A stretch of 58,336 nt of DNA from Thiorhodococcus drewsii AZ1 (GTDB taxonomy: Bacteria > Pseudomonadota > Gammaproteobacteria > Chromatiales > Chromatiaceae): the NCBI RefSeq assembly GCF_000224065.1, contig NZ_AFWT01000029.1, positions 1 to 58,336 on the forward strand. Direction: 5' to 3'. Both the position numbers and the translations under genes were made by a program. Shown piece by piece: positions 52,471-58,336 of this stretch; the stretch's first letter is position 1, and the number at the start of each line of letters is the position of its first letter. The notes beneath the pieces were generated by a model. That model made no database searches, was not told the DNA's origin, and was given only the letters and a program-made list of their open reading frames with translations.

Positions 52471-53081
52471 GCCGAGTCTGGCTCGTCGAGCATCCGAGCC
52501 ACCTCGTCACGTGTGGCCCCACGCTGGGGCCGCTCGGTGATCGGATCGAGCGGCGGATGCCGTTGGGCGCGCCAAGGCAGAATGGCCAGCTCGAAAGGGA
52601 TGTCGCCGGCCATGAAGCGAAAGACCGGATGCGCGCAACGCAATCCGCCGGGATAGCGGAAGGTGCGCTCGCCCTCCTGCCAGGGAATCTGTTGGTCCAT
52701 CAGGGCGAACAGCACATCCTCGGGGCGATCCGCGAATAGAAAGAGCTCGACGCCCATCTGCGGGTCCGCCGTTCCAGTCAGTACCGCTCCCACCAGACGA
52801 GGAGCAAAGGCATCGAATACCCGCATGGCCTCGATGGCCTCGGTGCGCAGATCACGCGTTGCTCGCGTCTGGCTGGAATTCAGAAAGAGTCGGCGCTGAG
52901 TCAGGACCGCTTCGTGAACCGCCTCGTTGGATGGCCAATTGCGACGATCTAGAATCCCCGTGCGCTCGGCGGCTTTGCGCCGCGCGCGGTCGAAATCGGA
53001 CAGGCCCTGCTCGATCATGATGCGCGCGGCCTCATAGGCCAGGCGTTCCTTCAAGGCACTGGAACGATCACGTCCGGACAT
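52446..53081 (-). CDS. Conserved hypothetical protein, nucleotidyltransferase-like
   Basis: The 211-residue soluble protein has a basic N-terminal half ([35 protein letters not shown]) and a C-terminal half with [20 protein letters not shown] and [20 protein letters not shown], which recalls a minimal nucleotidyltransferase fold with a Gly-x-Thr turn. The canonical GS-x10-DxD motif is not intact, so activity is doubtful. GGGAGAAG precedes the ATG. The gene is convergent with gltA and overlaps it. Confidence 0.72.
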   Translation of the reverse strand: MSGRDRSSALKERLAYEAARIMIEQGLSDFDRARRKAAERTGILDRRNWPSNEAVHEAVLTQRRLFLNSSQTRATRDLRTEAIEAMRVFDAFAPRLVGAVLTGTADPQMGVELFLFADRPEDVLFALMDQQIPWQEGERTFRYPGGLRCAHPVFRFMAGDIPFELAILPWRAQRHPPLDPITERPQRGATRDEVARMLDEPDSAYRFEIGK

Positions 53082-53630
53082 AGGCTTCTCCCGAGCGTTG
53101 ACGAGGCGTAGCAGGCCATCATGATACCCGAGACGCGCGGGTATCGGATGATGTGTCTATTCGAATGCAATCCAGGCGTCTTGGCATCGCGATTCGCGGC
53201 CATTCGCGGATGTGTCGCGTTTCCGCTCAATCCTTATATATCAGAGCACTGGTACTCAGCCTGGTCTATATGGCTATAATGCGCGGGGATTTCGAGTAAG
53301 GCGGCTGTCTGCGGATGCGGACTCACATTTAGCCCGTTTTTCTGGATCGAGCATTTTGCGAGAGCAACCCCATTGGGCTTCGGCAAGTTGATGTGGCCAT
53401 CGCCTTCAGGTCGACATCCAGTGGTGCGATGTCTCAACGGGTGTTTGGTCTAGGTTACGCTTCGACTCCGTCCGCGATGATTCTGAGACGGGTTGGCGAA
53501 GGGAGGTCTTGATGGATGCTCTTAAAAGCCATTCCTTCGCGCGCAAAGTCCGCTAGATTTGTTATCTTTGGAGCCGGCATGGAAACCCAGGTCACTCACT
53601 CGGCGACGGACATCACCCAGCGAGATCACT
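53082..53630. promoter_or_regulatory. Intergenic region upstream of pilM with hairpin and TATAAT box
   Basis: About 550 bp carry no supported gene. An inverted repeat GATACCCG-agacgcg-CGGGTATC lies at 53123-53145, 42 bp upstream of the minus-strand hypothetical gene; it shares GATACCCG-N5-CGCGGGT with the element at 10764-10930. A consensus TATAAT is at 53275-53280 on the plus strand but without a good -35 box. The pil operon promoter is expected somewhere in this region. Confidence 0.4.
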
Positions 53631-54704
53631 ATGTTTGGCCTCACTCAGCGCAATAAGCCCCTTCTGGGAATCGATATCAGCTCGACCGCGATCAAATTGA
53701 TCGAGCTGTCCCAGACATCGAGTTCATCGTCGAATCATTACCGTGTCGAACACTACGCCATCGAGCCGCTGAGTCCGAACGCGGTTTCCGAGCAAAAGAT
53801 CGCCGATCCCGACGCCGTTGGGCAGAGCCTTCGCAAGGCATTGTCGAAGTCGAAAACCAAGACGAAACGTGCGGCCGTCGCAGTGTCCGGGTCTGCCGTG
53901 ATCACCAAGACGATCAGCTTGTCCGCCAGTCTTAGCGAAGAGGAAATGGATACCCAGATCCAACTCGAGGCGGACCAGTACATCCCGTTCCCCCTCGAAG
54001 AGGTCAATCTCGATTTCGACCTGATCGGTCCCACCAAGAATGCGCCTGATATGGTCGACGTGCTTATCGCCGCGTCGCGTCGCGAAAACGTGGACGATCG
54101 AGTCAGCGCGCTGGAACTCGCCGGTCTCACGGCCGCCATCGTGGACGTCGAGGCCTATGCCATGGAGAACGCCTGTTCACTGCTGTTGCGAACCCGGCAT
54201 GAGGAATTGGCGGACAAAACCATCGCGGTCGCGGACGTGGGCGCCGCGACGACCACGCTGCACGTATTGAGCCAGGGACAGATCATCTACACTCGCGAGC
54301 AAAACTTCGGCGGCCAACAGCTTCGCGATGAGGTTCAGCGCCGTTATGGGCTTTCGCGCGAGGAGGCCATGCAGAAAATCCTCGACGGCGATGTCGCGGA
54401 TGACTACGAGGATGGGGTTCTACAGCCCTTCAAGGAGGCATTGGCGCAGCAGATCGGTCGTGCGCTCCAGTTCTTTTACTCGGGTACCACCTTCAGCCGG
54501 GTGGATCAGATTTTGTTGGCAGGCGGTCCGGCGAGCATTCGCAAGATCGACGTCCTGATCGAGGAACGACTGAAGGTACCGACCATGGTCGCCAATCCAT
54601 TCGGTCAGATGTCGTTGTCACCCAGCATCAAGTCCCAGGAACTCATGCGAGAGGCACCCGGAATGATGGTCGCGGTCGGGTTGGCCTTGCGAGGATTCGA
54701 CTAA
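53631..54704 (+). CDS. pilM: PilM, type IV pilus inner-membrane assembly ATPase-like protein
   Basis: The 357-residue FtsA/actin-fold protein opens with LLGIDISSTAIKLIELSQ, has the phosphate-binding AVADVGAATTTLHVLSQGQI and ILLAGGPASIRKIDVLIEE. It sits on the cytoplasmic face and binds the N-terminal tail of PilN, linking the outer pilus complex to the motor. ATG 53631 fits the family start. pilN begins at the base after its stop. Confidence 0.95.
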   Translation: MFGLTQRNKPLLGIDISSTAIKLIELSQTSSSSSNHYRVEHYAIEPLSPNAVSEQKIADPDAVGQSLRKALSKSKTKTKRAAVAVSGSAVITKTISLSASLSEEEMDTQIQLEADQYIPFPLEEVNLDFDLIGPTKNAPDMVDVLIAASRRENVDDRVSALELAGLTAAIVDVEAYAMENACSLLLRTRHEELADKTIAVADVGAATTTLHVLSQGQIIYTREQNFGGQQLRDEVQRRYGLSREEAMQKILDGDVADDYEDGVLQPFKEALAQQIGRALQFFYSGTTFSRVDQILLAGGPASIRKIDVLIEERLKVPTMVANPFGQMSLSPSIKSQELMREAPGMMVAVGLALRGFD

Positions 54705-55277
54705 ATGGCCCGCATCAACCTCCTTCCTTGGCGCGAAGCGGCACGTCAGCAAAGACGCAAGGATTTTTTGACCGCACTGGCTGCCGCGCTGATCGTCAGT
54801 TTCGGTGGCGTCGTCCTGGTTCATATGAATTTCGAATCCAGGATCAGCTACCAGCAAGAGCGCAATCAGCTTCTCAATCGTGAAATCGCCTCGCTGAACC
54901 GACGCATCGCCGAGATCAAGAGCCTTCAGAAGACCAAGGAGGCACTTTTGGCGCGCATGGAGATCATCCAGCGACTGCAGAAGAGTCGCCCGGAGATCGT
55001 GCGCCTTTTCGACGAACTGGTCACGGCGATCCCGGAAGGGGTCTATCTCACCAAGGTCGAGCAGCGAGGACGCTCGATCGTCGTCGAGGGGCGCGCGCAA
55101 TCCAATGCGCGCGTTTCGGCCTTTATGGGCAAGATCGAGCAATCGCGCTGGATCGGCAATCCGCGACTCATGTTGATCGAAAACAAGGATAAGACTGGAA
55201 CGGGTCTCAGCCACTTCCGCCTTTCGTTCGATCAGACCACTCCCGCCGAGGGCACCGGAACGGACAAGAAGGCGTAG
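54705..55277 (+). CDS. pilN: PilN, type IV pilus alignment subcomplex protein
   Basis: The 190-residue bitopic protein starts with the PilM-binding motif INLLPWREA, then a span at about 22-42, then a periplasmic coiled coil (QERNQLLNREIASLNRRIAE) and a ferredoxin-like domain (LTKVEQRGRSIVVEGRAQS). It dimerises with PilO. The C-terminal 15 residues are Thr/Gly-rich. Confidence 0.95.
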   Translation: MARINLLPWREAARQQRRKDFLTALAAALIVSFGGVVLVHMNFESRISYQQERNQLLNREIASLNRRIAEIKSLQKTKEALLARMEIIQRLQKSRPEIVRLFDELVTAIPEGVYLTKVEQRGRSIVVEGRAQSNARVSAFMGKIEQSRWIGNPRLMLIENKDKTGTGLSHFRLSFDQTTPAEGTGTDKKA

Positions 55278-55334
55278 GTCGCCACCGTCGATTGTTCATT
55301 CGGCAGACTCAGGTAAACCTCAAGGGATCTGGTG

Positions 55335-55952
55335 ATGGATCTTAACGAACTGAACGAACTCGATCTCGACAGCTTCGGCGAGTGGCCGACACCGGTCAAG
55401 GCGATCGCCATTCTTCTAGCCTGTGCCCTGGTTGGAGGACTCGGCTATTACCTGGATACCAAGGATCAGCTTCTACGGCTCGAACAGGAACGCAATACGG
55501 AGGTCGATCTTCGTCGAACCTTCGAGAAGAAGCAGGAGCAAGCGGCGAACCTCAATGCCTACAAGAATCAGCTTGCGGAGATGAAGGAGTCCTTCGGGGC
55601 GATGCTGCGTCAGCTGCCGAACAAGACGGAGGTTGGCTCGCTCCTGGTCGAGGTGTCCCAGACAGGGCTGGCCAACGGCCTCGAGTTCGAACTCTTCCAG
55701 CCCGACAACGAGCTGAAGCAGGATTTCTATGCGGAACTGCCGATCCGCGTTCGTGTAAACGGCACCTATCACGACTTCGGACGCTTCGTCAGTGGGCTCG
55801 CCGCCCTGCCCCGTATCGTCACTGTTCATGATGTGCAGATCGTCGATGCCGGCAAGGGATCGGAAGCCCGGCCAGGCCAGAAGGAAACGAAACTGAATCT
55901 GCAGGCGACGCTGAAGACCTATCGCTATCTGGATGAGGAGGCGGCCCAATGA
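55335..55952 (+). CDS. pilO: PilO, type IV pilus alignment subcomplex protein
   Basis: The 205-residue protein has a short cytoplasmic tail, a span at about 21-40 (VKAIAILLACALVGGLGYYL), a coiled coil and a C-terminal ferredoxin-like domain (PIRVRVNGTYHDFGRFVSGL). AAGGG is eight bases before ATG 55335; a GTG one codon upstream is less likely. It partners PilN and PilP. Confidence 0.94.
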   Translation: MDLNELNELDLDSFGEWPTPVKAIAILLACALVGGLGYYLDTKDQLLRLEQERNTEVDLRRTFEKKQEQAANLNAYKNQLAEMKESFGAMLRQLPNKTEVGSLLVEVSQTGLANGLEFELFQPDNELKQDFYAELPIRVRVNGTYHDFGRFVSGLAALPRIVTVHDVQIVDAGKGSEARPGQKETKLNLQATLKTYRYLDEEAAQ

Positions 55953-56479
55953 AACAGCGTCAGGATCCGAGGTTTGCGCTGTGCCTGCTTCCTGTCGTCT
56001 TCTTGGCCGGATGCGTGAGCCATGACATGACGGACCTCGAGAGCTACGTAGCACGGGTGAAGTCTCAACCGCCCGGACCAATCGAGCCTTTGCCCGAGAT
56101 ACAGCCAATCGACGTCTACGTCTATGAGCCGGGCGATCGGCGCGATCCCTTTACCCCGGACGAGGAAACCGAGCCGACGCAGCAAGCGATCGCCGACAAT
56201 GGTCTGGCCCCGGATCCGACGCGGCGCAAGGAGGAGTTGGAGTCGCAACCACTGGATTCGCTCCGGATGGTCGGCACCCTGGACCTGGACGACGTTCGCT
56301 GGGCCCTTATCCGAACCAATAATGGAATTCTCCACCGCGTGAAGGTAGGCAATTATCTCGGCATGAATAACGGACAGATCACGAGTATCAGCGACGACCA
56401 GATCCAACTGACTGAGATCGTTTCCGATGCGCCTGGCCAATGGCGCGAACGCCCGGCCACGATTGCGCTGACCCAATAA
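55949..56479 (+). CDS. pilP: PilP, type IV pilus assembly lipoprotein
   Basis: The 176-residue inner-membrane lipoprotein has lipobox LAGC with Cys22, then a disordered Pro-rich segment, then a beta-sandwich domain (LRMVGTLDLDDVRWALIRTN, HRVKVGNYLGMNNGQITSIS) that contacts PilN/PilO and the secretin PilQ. Its ATG overlaps the pilO stop as ATGA. Confidence 0.95.
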   Translation: MKQRQDPRFALCLLPVVFLAGCVSHDMTDLESYVARVKSQPPGPIEPLPEIQPIDVYVYEPGDRRDPFTPDEETEPTQQAIADNGLAPDPTRRKEELESQPLDSLRMVGTLDLDDVRWALIRTNNGILHRVKVGNYLGMNNGQITSISDDQIQLTEIVSDAPGQWRERPATIALTQ

Positions 56480-56499
56480 TCGGTGGAGGGAAGACGGCG

Positions 56500-58248
56500 A
56501 TGAAGAGCGCATTTCAGCACGTGTCAAAGGCCAGGCTGCGTTCATTGGCTACCCTGCGGCGCGTCTCTGCGGCACCTGGTTTCGGAATCCTCATGCTTTG
56601 GTGCATGTTGGCACCTTCGGTCGAGGCGGCCGACCTTCAGAAGGTCGACTTCGCCGCCTTGCCTGGCAGCCGCGTGGAGGTGGAACTGACGCTATCGGAG
56701 CCCATCGCGGTGCCTCAGTCATTTGCGACCGAGTCTCCGGCACGTATCGCACTCGACCTGCCTGGCGTCGTGAGCAAGTTGGACTCCAAGTCCGTTCCGA
56801 TCGGTGTTGGTGCGGTTCACAGCCTGATCGCCGTCGAAGGCAGCAATAAAACGCGCGTGGTCCTGAATCTAACCGATCCAGTCGCCTACGACGTCAGCAC
56901 CTCAGGGAATCGCGTCATCATCAAGGTCGATCAACATGGCTCGCTCGCGAACGCGGCTCCGCCGCCGGTCACACCGCCGCCGACGCCCGCGAGCGCCTCG
57001 CCGAGATCCGTTGCGACGAATGCGCAGCAAACACCGCCCGCTTGGAGCTACCCGACTCGCTCGGCGCGTGCTGCGATCTCAGGACCACCGGTGAAGGACA
57101 TCGATTTCAGGCGTGGAGCCAGCGGCGAGGGCCGCATCATCATCCGTCTGCCGAGTGCCAATACACGGGTTGCGGTCCGCGAACAGGCGACTCGGGTCTA
57201 TGTGGATCTCTACGACACCTCCTTGCCACAGAGACTGTTTCGGCGACTGGACGTCTTGGATTTCGCGACTCCCGTGGTCGCGGTCGAATCTCGGCCGACG
57301 GGGCGCAACGTCGAGGTCGAGGTTCAGACCGAGGGCGATTTCGACTACATGGCCTACCAGACGGACGAGATCTTCACGCTCGATTTCAGACCTTTGACCC
57401 CTGCGGAGAAGGAGGAAATGGCGCGTAAGAAGGTCGTCTATGAAGGGGATCGGCTGTCGCTCAATTTCCAGGATATCGAGGTGCGCGCCGTCCTTCAGGT
57501 GCTCGCCGACTTCACCGATCTGAATCTGGTTGCGAGCGACACCGTCCAGGGCAACATCACCTTGCGGTTGAAGAACGTGCCCTGGGATCAGGCACTGGAC
57601 ATCATCCTCAAGACCAAGGGATTGGATATGCGTCGCAACGGCAATGTCATCATGGTCGCGCCGACCCAGGAACTCGCCGAGCAGGAACGACTGGCCTTGG
57701 AATCGGAGAAGAGTTTCGAGGAGCTGGCTCCGCTTCGTACCGAGTTCATTCAGATCAACTACGCCAAGGCGTCCGATATCGCTCAGTTCATCCGAGGCGG
57801 ATCCAGTTCGGGCAAGTCCTCTTCCAAGACGACGTCGCGCAACACCGGCTTGCCAGCCCCACCTGGTGTCGACAAGGAGTCCATCCTGTCCAATCGCGGA
57901 ACCGCCAGTTTCGACGAGCGTACCAATACACTGGTCGTGATGGACACCATAGCCAAGCTTGAGGGGATTCGCGCGATCGTCGCCAAACTCGATGTGGCGG
58001 TTCGGCAGGTGATGATCGAGTCTCGGGTCGTCATCGCCAATAACGACTTTGCACGTGACCTCGGCGTCAGATTCGGGGTGTCCGGTTCCATGGGGTCCAT
58101 CGGCGGCAACGAGCTGCTGATCGCCGGTGGTCAGGACGGGAATCTCGCCTTGTCGGGGTTCGATACCGGCCCCTTTGGTATCAATACGGATACCGGAACA
58201 GCCTATATACCTAGCGAATGCAGGATTTCGGTTCTCAATTACCGATAA
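56500..58248 (+). pseudogene. pilQ: PilQ type IV pilus secretin, interrupted by an insertion element
   Basis: PilQ forms the outer-membrane channel for the pilus. The start at ATG 56500 has GGAGGG upstream. A long signal peptide is followed by AMIN domains (VEVELTLSEPIAVPQSFATE and RGASGEGRIIIRLPSANTRV), a secretin/TonB short N-terminal domain (LNFQDIEVRAVLQVLADFTD) and an N1 domain with SFDERTNTLVVMDTIAKLEG. The frame then leaves PilQ-like sequence after INTDTGTA (about 58200) and stops at 58248, reading IPSECRISVLNYR from foreign DNA. The C-terminal beta-barrel gate region (about 150-180 residues) is absent. On this reading the protein cannot form a secretin unless the rest is restored. Confidence 0.8.
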
Positions 58249-58336
58249 TCTGGAAGTTCTCAGCAAGCAGCGTGCGCAGTTGGGGCGCATAGAGATCCAG
58301 CTCCGCAAAAAACTCTTTGCAGGCTATTCGGAACTC
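58206..58336 (-). mobile_element. IS630-family insertion element, one end only
   Basis: Foreign sequence begins at about 58200-58210 inside pilQ, next to a TATATA run, consistent with the TA target preferred by IS630 elements. About 30 bp further the minus strand encodes the C-terminus of a transposase, as expected at an element end. The other end and the second half of pilQ are beyond the window, so the terminal inverted repeat and TA duplication cannot be verified here. Confidence 0.7.
58235..58336 (-). CDS. IS630-family transposase, C-terminal 33 residues (cut by window edge)
   Basis: The minus-strand frame from the window edge reads EFRIACKEFFAELDLYAPQL, then RTLLAENFQIIGN and a TGA. The pattern FF-x2-L-x2-Y-x3-L-x2-LL-x2-NF is the characteristic end of IS630-family transposases. 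The DDE catalytic core is outside the window. Orientation is opposite to pilQ. Confidence 0.75.
   Translation of the reverse strand, partial: EFRIACKEFFAELDLYAPQLRTLLAENFQIIGN

Noticed and set aside
53234-53437. 67-codon minus-strand frame upstream of pilM
   Set aside because: No ribosome binding site and no protein-like pattern; probably chance.

Overview
The window is about 58.3 kb of GC-rich, densely coding DNA from a gammaproteobacterial chromosome. I place it tentatively in the purple sulfur bacteria (Chromatiales/Chromatiaceae). The reasons are the gammaproteobacterial family set (DUF3581, DUF2288, NnrU, thiS-thiG-trmB, HemW, pilMNOPQ), lipopolysaccharide-type glycosyltransferases, a glycogen operon and the overall base composition. 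No rRNA, tRNA or CRISPR array was seen. The genus is an inference.

Layout. 1-1.1 kb: the C-terminal end of a class III nucleotide cyclase and a small conserved protein. 1.4-8.5 kb: a surface-polysaccharide block (GT4 and GT9 transferases, an O-antigen-ligase-type membrane protein, a capsule-type protein, a second GT4). It also holds a heptanucleotide tandem repeat and two nearly identical genes for 34-residue single-span membrane peptides. 8.6-10.9 kb: a zinc-ribbon membrane protein, a DUF3581 protein and a MITE-like inverted-repeat element. 11.0-21.2 kb: a minus-strand chemosensory operon (MCP, CheB, CheR-TPR, CheA-REC, lone REC, Hpt-REC-REC-GGDEF diguanylate cyclase, two CheW-type proteins). 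It resembles the Wsp system in logic, with c-di-GMP as the likely output. 21.6-27.4 kb: an mrp Na+/H+ antiporter operon with fused A and B subunits.

27.4-30 kb: an AT-rich integral membrane protein gene followed by decayed gene fragments, which looks like an accessory insertion site. 30-36 kb: moaE, nnrU-like, DUF188, DUF2288 and glgB on the minus strand, with glgC divergent. 35.7-39 kb: thiS, thiG, trmB and a FetAB-type ABC exporter. 39.2-41.8 kb: a Helicobacter-type malate:quinone oxidoreductase and convergent hemE, separated by a strong bidirectional terminator. 41.9-42.2 kb: a very AT-rich intergenic segment with two perfect and three near-perfect DnaA boxes and an 18-bp perfect palindrome, which is a candidate replication origin or DnaA-titration site. 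42.3-48.5 kb: uvrD, an S1-repeat protein, an orphan TRAP substrate-binding protein, hemW and rpmE. 48.8-52.5 kb: malic enzyme, malate dehydrogenase and citrate synthase. With Mqo this gives a malate-centred set of carbon-metabolism genes.

53.6 kb to the end: the type IV pilus assembly operon pilMNOPQ. pilQ is broken inside the secretin region: its frame runs into sequence whose opposite strand encodes the C-terminus of an IS630-family transposase, so an insertion element starts at about 58.2 kb and continues beyond the window.
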